From assembly GCA_003054695.1 (NCBI GenBank), contig QAZA01000003.1, positions 103,920 to 167,919 on the forward strand: a stretch of 64,000 bases of DNA, written 5' to 3'. Numbering within the stretch: position 1 is the stretch's first letter; every line of letters starts with the position of its first letter. A program made the translations under genes and the position numbers. Under the pieces are notes generated by a model that saw only the letters and a program-made list of their open reading frames with translations, was not told where the DNA came from and made no database searches. Source of the stretch: Verrucomicrobia bacterium LW23 (GTDB taxonomy: Bacteria; Verrucomicrobiota; Verrucomicrobiia; Methylacidiphilales; UBA1321). Positions 38,251 through 48,500 of the stretch are shown one piece after another.

Positions 38251-38590
38251 CCACTTATGCTTAACAGACTTACATCGCCCATCCTGCTGCAGGGAGTCTT
38301 TTATCGTGGCCAGGCGGGGTGGCCCTGGGCGCGCGAGCGCATCACGGCCGGCTTTGTGCTGGATTTGTGCGCGCACCCGGCGGTGGGCAAAGCGCTCCTC
38401 TTCTTCCACGGCACCGGCCCGGATACAGAGCGAATAGTCTTTTCCTTAAATTTTGCAAGTGAATGCGGCTTGACCGTTATGTAGAACGTGCTACGGGACT
38501 CTACATCGCGATTTAACGGGCCTCATATCCTTAGGGGGCCGCTGGCTTAGTCGCGATTTCTCCCCACTGCCTCCCATCCTGAGACCAACT
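38251..38590. other. Intergenic region before the exoprotein gene
   Basis: A 340-bp gap. A 75-codon open frame at 38257-38484 starts 7 bp after the preceding gene, but it has no recognisable content and I do not call it. The promoter of the exoprotein gene is expected near 38450-38580; none is clear enough to mark. Confidence 0.45.
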
Positions 38591-41500
38591 GTGTATACAC
38601 CAACTCCTCACTTCCCTCTCGCACGGCTGTTTCTCACCACGTGGCTCATCGTATGGATTGCGTTGCCACCGCTGGTGTGGGCTAATCCTTCCGGGGGAAC
38701 CGTCACCACAGGGTCCGCGCAGATAAACGGGGGTGCGGGTCACCTCACGGTGAATCAGTCCAGCCAGCGGGCGGTCATCCGGTGGAACAGCTTCTCCAAC
38801 AACGCGGGGGAGACGACAACTTTTGTGCAGCCTAACAGCTCGTCCGCCACGCTTAACCGGGTAACGGGCGGCAGCGCCTCGCAGTTGAACGGCACGCTGA
38901 ATGCCAACGGCAAGATTTACCTCATTAACCCCAACGGCGTGGTTATCGGCAAGTCGGGCCGGGTCAATGCCGCCAGCTTTACTGCTTCGACGCATGATGT
39001 TACCGATAAGGAGTTTATGGCGGGCGGCGACATGACGTTCCGCGGCAGCAGCAAGGCCTCCGTCGTCAACCACGGCAAAATTCGCGCGACCGAAGGCGAC
39101 GTGACGCTGATTGCGCGGCAGGTGGAGAACACCGGTAAACTGACCGCAAAGAAGGGAAGCGTGAACCTGGCGGGCGGCATGGAGGTGCTGGTAAAGCCGA
39201 GCGCCGACGCCAACGGGCAGCGTGTGTTTATCCGCGCCGAAGCCGGGCCGGGCTCCGTCTCCAACAGCGGCAAGATTCGCGCCGTGGCGGCGGAGCTGCG
39301 CGCGGCGGGCGGCAATGAGTACGCGCTGGCCGTCAACAACAGCGGCGTGATTCGCGCCACCTCGGTGGACCGCAGCGGCGGCCGCATTGTGCTGCGGGCG
39401 GAGAGCGGCATCGCGCAGAACTCCGGCAAGCTCATCGCCACATCCAGCGCTCCCGGCAAGGATGGCGGCAGCGTCGTCGTCTCGGCCCCCCGTGTGCGGC
39501 TGACACCGACCAGCAAGATCGATGTGAGCAGCAAGTACGCGAAGGGTGGCACGGCCAAAATCGGCGGCGGATTTCAGGGCAAGGACACCACGGTAGGCAA
39601 CGCGGAGGTGACCGTTGTGGAACAGGGCTCCAGCATCAAGGCGGACGGCGGCACCACGGGCGGCACAGTGATTGTGTGGAGCGATGTGGCCACCGGCTAT
39701 TACGGCGATATCAGCGCCAAAGGCAGCGGCGCGCCCAAATCGGGCGGCTTTGTGGAGGTAAGCTCCCTCAACCTTCTGGACATGCTGGGCACCGTGGACA
39801 CGGGCGGCGGTACGCTGCTGCTGGATCCGAGCAATATCACCATTTCCACAGGCGCCAACTCGGCGATTTTGCCACCGATATCCGGCACCGACGAAACCAC
39901 CGCTACGTCCACGGGTGCCACCAGCATCCTCAACGTCAACTATCTGACAACTACCCTGCTGGCGAGCAACAACGTTGTGGTGCGCACCAGCTCCGCGTTT
40001 AACGCACCGGGCGGGCTCTTCAGCGGCATCACCGGCGACAGCGGTAACGGCGATATCGCGGTTACTGCAACGGTGGATTACACCTCGGCCTTCAACCTTA
40101 CCCTGCTGGCGCATGACGACATCCTCGTCTTTGCACCGATTGTCAACCACGGCACCGGCTCCATCAACCTCGTCGCCGGCTGGGATGGCTCGCTCACCGA
40201 CCCCGTTGGCGGGCACTACTACGATTTTGCAGCCATTACCGGCCGCGGCGGCTACGGCAGCAGCGACAAAAACGGCGGCTCGGTCTTTATCAACCGCCCC
40301 ACCGGTGCGCCGGTAAACGTGGGCAGCGCCGGTGGCGAGACCAATGTGGCCGGCTACAACGTCATTGTCCGCGGCTCCACCTCCCCCGGGGACGCCTACG
40401 CGCAGATCGGCTATCGCGGCGACACCTCATCCACCGCTGCCATCAACGTCTTCGCCGTCAACAACGTACGCCTGGTGGGCGGCGACAGCGCGGGCAGCTT
40501 TGCTCAGATTGGCCACGGCGGCCGCGACGTAACGGCCGGAGATATCTCGGGCTCCATTACCGTGCTGGCCGGCAATGATGTTGTGCTGGCGGCAGGCGAT
40601 GCCACCCGCTCCTACGCGCAGATTGGCCACGGCGGCGCTGAGTCCGACCTGGGCCAGCTGGTGGGCAGTATTTATGTGCAGGGCGGCAACAACGTGTCGC
40701 TGACGGCCGGATTTGGCGAGGGCTCCTACGCGCAAATCGGTTTTGGCGGCGAAACCTCCTTTAATTCCGGCTCGGAGGCCAGCATCGACGTCTACACCAG
40801 CAACCTTACCCTGCAGGGCCGCAACGCGTACAATGCGTATGCGCAAATCGGCAACGGCGGTGCGGATTTCACCAGCTCCGGCCGCGCCGCGGGCAACATC
40901 ACCATCCAGAATACCCGCAGCATTACGATGACGGGCGGCATTAACGATGGCTCCTACGTCCAGATAGGCAACGGCGGTATCGCGGCGGAGGTTGACGGCG
41001 ATTTCTCCGGCTACATCACCATCTTCGCCTCGGATGCGCTGAGCCTGAACGCCGGCCGCGGCCAGTACTCCTACGCACAAATCGGCAACGGCGGCGCTCT
41101 GGCGCTTGGCAACTACATCGACGGCGATATACGGATTACCGGCGGCACCGCGGTTACCCTGCAGGGCGGGCTTGGGGACGACAACTACGCGCAGATTGGC
41201 CACGGCGGCCTCGAATCCGGGGTCGACACATTTATCCTCGGCAACATAGGTGTGGAGGCCCGCTCCATCCGCATGGAAGGCGGCACCGGCCTTGGCGCGG
41301 GCGAGGACAACTACGTGCTCATCGGCCACGGCGGCACGGAGTCCGGAGCCGGGCGGATTACGGGCAATATCGATCTGGGCTTCGGCACCTCTCTGCAGGT
41401 CCTCGGCGGCAACACGTTCAACTCCTATGCCATGATTGGCCATGGCGGCACCGCGGAGCTGGGCGGCTGCGGCTGCGGCACCGGCGGCATCGTGGGCGAC

Positions 41501-43336
41501 ATCCGCGTCACCGGCACCGGCGACATTACCCTGCGGGGCGGCAATGTGAGCGAAGGCACCATGGCCCAGATTGGCCACGGCGGCGCGGCCACTCTGGCCG
41601 ACAGCATGGAGGGCAATATCACCATCGTCGGCAACAACATCTCCGTGCTGGGCGGCGAGTCCAGCCTCAGCTACGCGCATATCGGCCATGATGGCAGCGG
41701 CAATTTCGGGGCGTCATCGCCAACTATTGCGGGGAACATCAACGTCACCTTCGGCCAAAACCTCCTTGTTTTTGGCGGCACCAATACCGGCGGATCATTC
41801 GCGCAGATTGGCCACGGCGGCGTCAATCCGTTTGGAATACCGCTGCCCATGGCATCGTCCATCACCGGCGACATTACCGTCACAGGAGGCACCAGCAGCT
41901 TCGTCTCCCTGGTAGCGGGCAACGGTTGCGATTGCTACACGCCCAACTATGCGCTGATTGGCCACGGCGGCCTGGGCTGGGTCACGGACATCTTTAACAG
42001 CCAGCCCGGGTTTATCGAGGGCGACATCACCGTAACGGCCGGCAGCCTGTACATGGCCGGCGGCGGTTTCCACGACTCCTTTGCGCAGATTGGCCACCAC
42101 AACGTACCGTCCGACTTCATCCCTCCCGTCATCCCCATGGCGCCGCTCTCCGGCAACATCCGCGTGGCGCTCACCGGCGATCTCACCATGATCGGCGGCA
42201 TCCGCGACGCCGCGGGCACCATGATCGGCCACGGCGGCCTGCCCGTCGCCCGCTACGGCGGCGCCCGCAGCGGCCAGATCGTCCTGCTTGTCGGCGGCGA
42301 AACCTCCCTCGTCCTTGGCGCGCAGGACACCTCGCACTACTGGATCGGCCACCGCACCTTTGACGCCGACCTCGTCACCAACGCGGACATCCTCTTCAGC
42401 ACAGGCACGCTGGACGCCGACGCGTTCGCCACCTCCGACACCACCACCGGCAACATCCGCTTTGCCCGCATGCTGGGCACCGCTCTGCAGGGCGGCAACG
42501 TCACCTTCATCTCCACCAACACCCAGGGCGGGATGATCTACGGCGGCACCGACCCCAGCGTTACGCGCGACACCCCCTACACGCTCAGCCTGCTCAGCAT
42601 GGGCAACCTCACCTTCAACGCGCCTATTGAAAACACCAACGCGCTCAGCAACTTCTTCGCCGTGGCGGGCTTTGACGGCACCAGCGGCATCCTCGGCGTC
42701 TTTGGCGCGCCACTTGTTGACAGCAGCCGCTTTACCGCACCGTCTGCGCGCGACGCCGACCTCACCATCAATGCCAACCTCACCTTCGGCAACAACACCA
42801 CCTTTGTCGCGGGCGGCTCGCTTATCAACAACGCCGCCATCCGCACCGGCGGCCATTTTCTGGCCATTACGGATAACGTCAACGCCGTGCGGCCCTCGTT
42901 CGATCTGGGCAACGTGTTCCACAACTTCGGCTCCATCTCCGCCAGCAGCGTCAGCATCTTCGCGGTTGCGCCGGAGAGTGTGATTCTGGGCGACATCGGG
43001 GGCTTCAACGGCCAGAGCATCCGGGGCGTCTGGTTCGGCGACGCCAATGCGATTGTCGGCATCAACTACAAGCTCACCCTTCCCCCGGTGCCCGCGGACA
43101 TCGTGCCCGCATTGCCCACGGTGCCCCTCATCCCCTCTCTCACCGCCATCCCTGGCTTCCAGGACAACTCCGACGATCGCCTCCGCAAAGTGGAGCGACT
43201 GCGCGTCAACCAGCAGTTCTCCATCTTCTACGCCGAGACTAAAGGCCTCCCCGCCTTCCAACGCGCGCAACTCTGGCTCAACAGCTACCAGGTCCTCCCC
43301 TCCGAAACCACATTCCAAAACACGCTGGACCGCTAG
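38591..43336 (+). CDS. Filamentous-haemagglutinin-type exoprotein (TPS domain) with IGHGG repeats
   Basis: A 1581-residue exported protein that starts at a GTG. The signal peptide ends near PLVWA (residue 31). Residues 32-150 form a two-partner-secretion/FHA N-terminal domain (VNQSSQRAVIRWNSFS, then LINPNGVVIGKSGRVNAA). Beta-helix repeats with GGRIV and GGTVIVWS follow. From about residue 600 to 1255 a repeated unit ends in (S/N)YAQIGHGG. The last 300 residues lack the repeat and end with a helix. Such proteins are usually secreted by a TpsB/FhaC porin, but none is in the window. Probable role: surface adhesin or biofilm fibre. The next genes are the prepilin-like cassette. Confidence 0.9.
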   Translation: MYTPTPHFPLARLFLTTWLIVWIALPPLVWANPSGGTVTTGSAQINGGAGHLTVNQSSQRAVIRWNSFSNNAGETTTFVQPNSSSATLNRVTGGSASQLNGTLNANGKIYLINPNGVVIGKSGRVNAASFTASTHDVTDKEFMAGGDMTFRGSSKASVVNHGKIRATEGDVTLIARQVENTGKLTAKKGSVNLAGGMEVLVKPSADANGQRVFIRAEAGPGSVSNSGKIRAVAAELRAAGGNEYALAVNNSGVIRATSVDRSGGRIVLRAESGIAQNSGKLIATSSAPGKDGGSVVVSAPRVRLTPTSKIDVSSKYAKGGTAKIGGGFQGKDTTVGNAEVTVVEQGSSIKADGGTTGGTVIVWSDVATGYYGDISAKGSGAPKSGGFVEVSSLNLLDMLGTVDTGGGTLLLDPSNITISTGANSAILPPISGTDETTATSTGATSILNVNYLTTTLLASNNVVVRTSSAFNAPGGLFSGITGDSGNGDIAVTATVDYTSAFNLTLLAHDDILVFAPIVNHGTGSINLVAGWDGSLTDPVGGHYYDFAAITGRGGYGSSDKNGGSVFINRPTGAPVNVGSAGGETNVAGYNVIVRGSTSPGDAYAQIGYRGDTSSTAAINVFAVNNVRLVGGDSAGSFAQIGHGGRDVTAGDISGSITVLAGNDVVLAAGDATRSYAQIGHGGAESDLGQLVGSIYVQGGNNVSLTAGFGEGSYAQIGFGGETSFNSGSEASIDVYTSNLTLQGRNAYNAYAQIGNGGADFTSSGRAAGNITIQNTRSITMTGGINDGSYVQIGNGGIAAEVDGDFSGYITIFASDALSLNAGRGQYSYAQIGNGGALALGNYIDGDIRITGGTAVTLQGGLGDDNYAQIGHGGLESGVDTFILGNIGVEARSIRMEGGTGLGAGEDNYVLIGHGGTESGAGRITGNIDLGFGTSLQVLGGNTFNSYAMIGHGGTAELGGCGCGTGGIVGDIRVTGTGDITLRGGNVSEGTMAQIGHGGAATLADSMEGNITIVGNNISVLGGESSLSYAHIGHDGSGNFGASSPTIAGNINVTFGQNLLVFGGTNTGGSFAQIGHGGVNPFGIPLPMASSITGDITVTGGTSSFVSLVAGNGCDCYTPNYALIGHGGLGWVTDIFNSQPGFIEGDITVTAGSLYMAGGGFHDSFAQIGHHNVPSDFIPPVIPMAPLSGNIRVALTGDLTMIGGIRDAAGTMIGHGGLPVARYGGARSGQIVLLVGGETSLVLGAQDTSHYWIGHRTFDADLVTNADILFSTGTLDADAFATSDTTTGNIRFARMLGTALQGGNVTFISTNTQGGMIYGGTDPSVTRDTPYTLSLLSMGNLTFNAPIENTNALSNFFAVAGFDGTSGILGVFGAPLVDSSRFTAPSARDADLTINANLTFGNNTTFVAGGSLINNAAIRTGGHFLAITDNVNAVRPSFDLGNVFHNFGSISASSVSIFAVAPESVILGDIGGFNGQSIRGVWFGDANAIVGINYKLTLPPVPADIVPALPTVPLIPSLTAIPGFQDNSDDRLRKVERLRVNQQFSIFYAETKGLPAFQRAQLWLNSYQVLPSETTFQNTLDR
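40391..42360 (+). repeat. IGHGG-type coding repeats of the exoprotein
   Basis: About 17 copies of a motif of the form xYAQIG(H/N/F)GG occur at irregular intervals of roughly 35-60 residues. Examples are AYAQIGYRG, SFAQIGHGG, NYVLIGHGG, SYAMIGHGG and TMAQIGHGG; the last ones decay (YWIGHRTF). Between them lie stretches such as GNIxVxGGxxVxLxGG, so the unit looks like one or a few beta-helix turns. Counts are by eye. Confidence 0.8.
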
Positions 43337-43349
43337 TGATCGTGTTTAT

Positions 43350-43384
43350 GAATCAGACTTTACACGTGCGTATAAAGCTGATTC
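43350..43384 (+). terminator. Hairpin after the exoprotein gene
   Basis: GAATCAG (43350-43356) pairs with CTGATTC (43378-43384), and CTTTA/TAAAG extends the stem inward. The stop codon is 14 bp upstream. No T-run follows, so it is a moderate terminator candidate. Confidence 0.5.
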
Positions 43385-43938
43385 AAGAGAGGAGATGAAG
43401 ATAACGGGAATCCGGAGGTTGCTCAAGGCTGCGACGCGCGCAGGGTTTCCGAAAGCATTGGCGTTATCCAAACATTCCAAAGCGGGCGCGCCGCCGGTAA
43501 ATGAGCGACCGGGAGTTTATGGACGCCCACCTGTATCCGTACCGCAGCGGCTGCCATTCTTGCATGCTCAACGCTTGAGCAATGGGGAGGGTGAAGGAGA
43601 AAAGAGACTCCCCGGCGATGCGACGGCGTTTGATTCGCTTGCAAAGCCCTCGCCATAAGTTACTTAGGCAACACCATCCATACAGCGAGAGGTGAATTGC
43701 CTGCGTTTACGGGGAGTTTGGTGCGGTTTGAAAATGGATTCGTTTTTGAGCCTCTCCGAGAGGGAGGACGGGTAAACGAGCGATTGGTTAAGCGTTAACC
43801 TACAATTGCGATGGCTGAATAAATCGCGATTGGTTAGATTTCCATTCACGACACCTGCTGGCGTACGGAAATCCCCGCTGCTTCCTGCGGAATCCGTTCT
43901 GACTCAGCAACTCCGCCCTTGATCCGGCACTGATCGAT
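43385..43938. promoter_or_regulatory. Upstream region of the prepilin-like cassette, with two palindromes
   Basis: About 550 bp without a supported gene; an 87-codon frame from 43395 has no recognisable content. CCTCTCCGAGAGG (43751-43763) is a 13-bp palindrome. GGTTAAGCGTTAACC (43786-43800) is a perfect 6-bp-arm inverted repeat. Both lie 140-190 bp before the first gene of the six-gene operon, whose last gene is a LacI regulator. They are candidate operators; this is inference. Confidence 0.35.
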
Positions 43939-44511
43939 ATGCATCGCCTGAGACCAATTCGCAGCTTACGCCGCCTTCTTTGCAGATGTGCCCTGCCGCA
44001 CTCCGCCGGCGCCCCCGCGACGCGGGGCGGACGGGTGGCGCGGTGCCGCGGGCGCGCGGGATTCAGTCTTGTGGAAGTGGCTCTGGCGCTGGGGATTACG
44101 GCATTTGTCAGCACGTGCATTATGGGGATGATTATCCTGGGCGTCACCACCTTCAAGCGCGCGATGGATAACACCGTGCGCTCCGCGATTGTGCAGAATC
44201 TCACCAATGAAATCTTCCTCACCGAGTTTCGCGAACTGCGCCGCATGGCCAAATCCCGCTCGGCGATTTACTACTTTGACGTGGACGGCACGCGCCTGAC
44301 GACGCCGGACGGCGCGATTTACACGGCGGAAATCACCTTTACGGACCTGAGCGACGAGGCGGGCGGCAATGCGCTTAACGGGCTGAGCCCCGGCGCCGGT
44401 ACGACGGCGCTCATCACCATCACCAAGGTGGACAAGACAGTGGACCGCCATTTTGTGATGGTCGGCAACAATCAGCAGGTCAGCGCCACCACGGCGCCCG
44501 CAACCTGGTAA
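43939..44511 (+). CDS. Verru_Chthon cassette protein B, prepilin-like (GspI-type)
   Basis: A 190-residue protein with a long basic leader and a prepilin peptidase site RAG|FSLVEVALALGI at residue 41/42; Glu is at mature position 5. A single hydrophobic helix and a small periplasmic domain follow. This matches Verru_Chthon cassette protein B. The leader from ATG 43939 is 41 residues; a GTG at 44035 would give a more typical 9-residue leader. Its type resembles the minor pseudopilin GspI. It heads a run B-C-A-D-glycanase-LacI and is 6 bp from the next gene. Confidence 0.85.
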   Translation: MHRLRPIRSLRRLLCRCALPHSAGAPATRGGRVARCRGRAGFSLVEVALALGITAFVSTCIMGMIILGVTTFKRAMDNTVRSAIVQNLTNEIFLTEFRELRRMAKSRSAIYYFDVDGTRLTTPDGAIYTAEITFTDLSDEAGGNALNGLSPGAGTTALITITKVDKTVDRHFVMVGNNQQVSATTAPATW

Positions 44512-44517
44512 ACGGCA

Positions 44518-45588
44518 ATGACTTCGATCCGATCCACCCATTCCCGCAGCCTCGGCGGCGGCCGCTCCTCGCGCGCTTTTTCGCTGGTGGAGCTTCAGGT
44601 GTCGCTGGTGATTTTCCTGCTGCTTCTGGGCCTTCTGTTCGGGCTTACGCAGCAGACGACGCAGGTTTTCCGCACCACCAGCGGGCAGATGGAAGCGTTT
44701 CGCTCGGCGCGCGCTGCCTTTGAGACGATTACGCGCAACCTCAGCCTGGCCACGCTTAACAACTATTATGACTACGTGGACGCGACGGGCCGGACGCGCG
44801 CGGAGGTGATCCAGGGGGGCGACGCGACACTGGCCTCCAGCTTCTCGCCCGCTACCTACGGGCGCGTGTCCGACATGCATTTTGTATGCGGCCGGCAGGG
44901 CGGCGGCACCACGCTTTACACGCGGCAGATTACGCATTCGGTCTTCTTTCAGGCGCCGCTGGGTTTCTCGCAGGCGGGCGCTCTCTCCACGCTGGAGAAC
45001 ATGGTGAATGCGTGCGGCTACTATGTGGAGTACTCGGCGGATACCAGCCAGCCGGGCTTTGTGGCCAGTGCGCCGGTGTATCGGTACCGGCTGATGGAGT
45101 TTATGCAGCCGGCGGAGCAGCTTTCGGTTTTCAGCAGCGGGGGTACCTCGTGGTTTACCGACGCGCTTTCCGGGGCGACGCCGCCGGTGCACCAGGTGGC
45201 GCCCAATATCATCGCGCTGCTCTTTTTGCCGCGCAGCAGCAGTGCGGATTCGGCGGCGAGTTCGGACCCTATCCTCACAGCGATTCCGGATTTCATCTAC
45301 GACAGCCGCGCCAGCCTCAATAGCGCGGTGCATCATCAGCTGCCGCCGCTGGTGGAGGTGGTGATGGTTGCCATCGACGAGGCGTCCGCCACCCGCTTTG
45401 CCACGGCCAACGCCACGCCGCCCACGGTGATCCAGAACGCGCTGACCGCCTCGGGGCGGTTCCAGACCGCCTCCCGCCTGGAGGCCGACCTGCGCGATCT
45501 GGAGCGCGACCTGACCGATCAACGTATCACGTTCCGCACCTTCCGCACCATCGTTCCCATGCGCAATTCCAAATGGAGCCGCCAATGA
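44518..45588 (+). CDS. Verru_Chthon cassette protein C, prepilin-like (GspJ-type)
   Basis: A 356-residue protein with a leader ending SSRA|FSLVELQVSLVIFLLLLG, where Ala replaces the usual Gly before the cut. Mature position 5 is Glu. The helix is followed by a large exported domain with RSARAAFETITRNLSLATLN, which resembles the helix of GspJ-type minor pseudopilins. This is the pattern of Verru_Chthon cassette protein C. The stop overlaps the ATG of gene A by 4 bp (ATGA), so the two are translationally coupled. Confidence 0.86.
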   Translation: MTSIRSTHSRSLGGGRSSRAFSLVELQVSLVIFLLLLGLLFGLTQQTTQVFRTTSGQMEAFRSARAAFETITRNLSLATLNNYYDYVDATGRTRAEVIQGGDATLASSFSPATYGRVSDMHFVCGRQGGGTTLYTRQITHSVFFQAPLGFSQAGALSTLENMVNACGYYVEYSADTSQPGFVASAPVYRYRLMEFMQPAEQLSVFSSGGTSWFTDALSGATPPVHQVAPNIIALLFLPRSSSADSAASSDPILTAIPDFIYDSRASLNSAVHHQLPPLVEVVMVAIDEASATRFATANATPPTVIQNALTASGRFQTASRLEADLRDLERDLTDQRITFRTFRTIVPMRNSKWSRQ

Positions 45589-48500
45589 CCTTTCCTCATC
45601 CTCGCTTTACTCGACGCACTACCGGACGCAAAGGCGTTGCGCTGCTAACGGTGCTTGCCACGCTGGCCCTGCTGACGGTGATTGTCATGGCCATCCTTAC
45701 CAACGCGGGCACGGAGCTCAAGTCGAGCAAGGTGTATGCGGCGGGGGTGTCGGTCAAGCTGCTGTCGCAGTCGGCCGTTAACCTGGTGCAGGCGGAGATT
45801 AACGACGCGACGCATAACGGCAACCTCTGCTGGACGTCGCAGCCGGGCATGATTCGCACGTTCGACATCAACGGGCAACCGGTGAAGCATTACAAGCTAT
45901 ACTCCGACCGGGTGATGGTGGAGAACGGCGCCTACGACGCGGCGGCAGGAGCGCCGCCCGCGGACTGGTACGACCGCACGGCCACCTATGTGGATCTCAA
46001 CCAGCCGGAATCCGTAAACGGCGTTTTCCATTACCCCATCGTGGAGGGCGATGCGACGCGGCTGGTCGACTACACGCCGTCCACCACAGTGGGCACTGTC
46101 AAGGCGCTGGGGCCGATCAACACGGGCATTAACGTACCACAGGTTGCGGGCTTCTGGATTCAGCAGAACGGTGCGCAAAAGGCCCCGCTGCAGCCGGGCA
46201 CAGCCAATCAGGCGCCGATGCCGGTGCGCTGGCTGTATGTGCTGCGCGACGGCTCTCTGATCTCGCCCGACGCCGACAGCGGCGCCACAGCCACCTTTAC
46301 GTCCCTGCCCGCAGGCAAGCGGCCGGATAACAAGGACAAGGAGATCGTGGGGCGCATCGCCTTCTGGACGGACGACGAGAGCAGCAAGGTGAATGTCAAC
46401 ACGGCCTCGGAGGGCGCCTACCTGGACAGCAAGGGCGTGCTGCAGCCGCTGGCGTGGGATGTGCCGCGCTTTCGCCTGGGCGGGGATGTCGGGTTCAACT
46501 CCAAGTCGCAGCCGGTGCAGAATGAGTTTCAGCGCTACCCGGGCCACCCGGCCACAGTCAGCCTTAGCGCGGTGTTCGGCAATCTGCTTACCGACGGCCC
46601 GAGCCAGAATGGCGGGCTGACTTACCCGGAGAATGTCTACGCGCTGACGCCGCGCACGATAAGCGGCGGCTCCCTGCACGGCACGGTGCAGGTTACCGGC
46701 CTTACCGCGCCGCTGCCGCTGAAGACCGACCGGCTTTACCCCACGGTGGATGAGTTCATGTTCCGCAAAAACCGCGCGTTTAACGCCACGTTACTGAGCG
46801 GCGATGCGGCGCTGGATCAGGTAAAGGTGGAGCAGGCCAAATTCTTCCTCACAGCCACCAGCCGCTCGCCGGATGTCTCTGTCTTTAACCGGCCGCGCAT
46901 CTCCATGTGGCCCGTGTCGGCGCTGGGCGATAGGCTGCCGTTCCGCAGTCCCAAGGATCAGCTTATCGCTTTTTGCACCACGGTTAACGGGTTGCCTTAC
47001 TACTTTCAGCGGCAGGACGCGAATGATCCGAGCACCGATCTGCCGGTGACAGGCGGGCCGGCGGGGCTGCCGCGCAACCGGGAGTTGCTGGAGTACCTGC
47101 GCCATCTGACCGGGCGGCAGATTCCCGGCTTTGGCGGATCGCTCGCCACCAAGTACAGCGCGGGGGACACGCAGGCCGGCAGCGGCATCCCGGCGTCGAC
47201 GCGGGAGGTGGATCAGATCCTAACGCAGCAGTTTGATTACATCCGCAGCACCAACATGCGCGATCAGTCCATGGCGACGGCGACCAACAACCCCGTCACC
47301 ACCTACACGTCCACGCTCGTTACCGCGCCCGCCACCATGCCCTTTGGCCACGTCATGAGCGGCGGTAGCGGGCAGGTGGTGCCGATCTTTGACTCGGTGA
47401 CCGGCACGCGCGGGTTTGGGCGCTTCCCTACGCTGCAACAGGCGGGGCTGATCTTCTATGCCAACAAAGATAACGGCCTGCCCGATCCCAACAAGCGGGC
47501 CAGTCAGATGCGTGCCTTCTTTGTGCTGCAGTTTGCAGATCCGTCGATGGGCTACCCGTGGTCGTCGCCGTGCTATCGCATTCGCGTTACGGGACTTACG
47601 GGTTTTCAGTGGGAGGCGGGCAACGCGGCCACGCAGATGTTTGCGGCCGATCCGGAGTTTCTGCCCAACCCCAACACCACAGGCTTTAACAACAACCCCA
47701 CAACGGGCGGCATCGTCAGCTGGCGGCGGCTGCTGTTTAACGCACAGGCTTCGGACGACCCGAACTTCAAGGCCAGCAACCCCAATTACAGCGCGCTGTT
47801 CAGCACGCCTTATCCGTCGGCGGCGGCCAACCCGGGCAACCTCTCCTACACCAACTCGCCGTCGGGAACGCCGGCGCCAGTGGGGCTGGGCATCAGCAAC
47901 ATCCGCTTTAAGGGCGGGCCGGTTAAGGTGGAGATTTACAAGAATCTGCCGGGCAACAACGGCGGAACGCCGGATCCCTCCACACTGCTGCAATCCATAA
48001 CGCTCACCATCCCCGACGCGCCGGCCGCAGGCTTCCCGGTCCCGACACTCTCCGCGCCCGGCACCGTAAAGCCGGCTACGATGCCCTCGCACATCCCCGG
48101 CTGGCAACACTGGAGTAACCGCTGGCGCAGCACGTCGGAGAACGACAACTTTGGCGCCATTACCTCCACGCGGGATGTCATGCGCACCGTTATTGCCAAC
48201 CCGGGCGACACCCGCCTGGTGGCCGCGCGGAAGACCATCGACGACACGGCGATGACTACCTTCTTCCGCCAGCATCCGCTTTATGCCAGCACCAACGAGA
48301 TGATGGCGCACTGCCTGCAAAACACCTGCGGCCAGACAGAATGGCGCGGCAGCATGACGGCGACCAAAACCGGCGGCATGCTGGTGGCCTTGAAGGGGCC
48401 CTACTACGATGGCTACAGCAACACCGGCTACTACAGCGTGTTTGGCAAAAACTTTGGCCTGGAGTACGAGGGCATGGGCACCGCGCCGTTCTGGTCCGAC

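Noticed and set aside
38257..38484. 75-codon frame after the hypothetical gene at 37816
   Set aside because: Good position, but no domain, and its end runs into the promoter region of the exoprotein gene. Left as uncertain.
40391..42360. Possible CRISPR-like or DNA satellite array in the exoprotein gene
   Set aside because: The repeat is at protein level with varying DNA and spacing; no fixed repeat/spacer pattern.
43395..43658. 87-codon frame between the exoprotein and cassette genes
   Set aside because: The GGAG touches the ATG with no spacing, and the product looks random.
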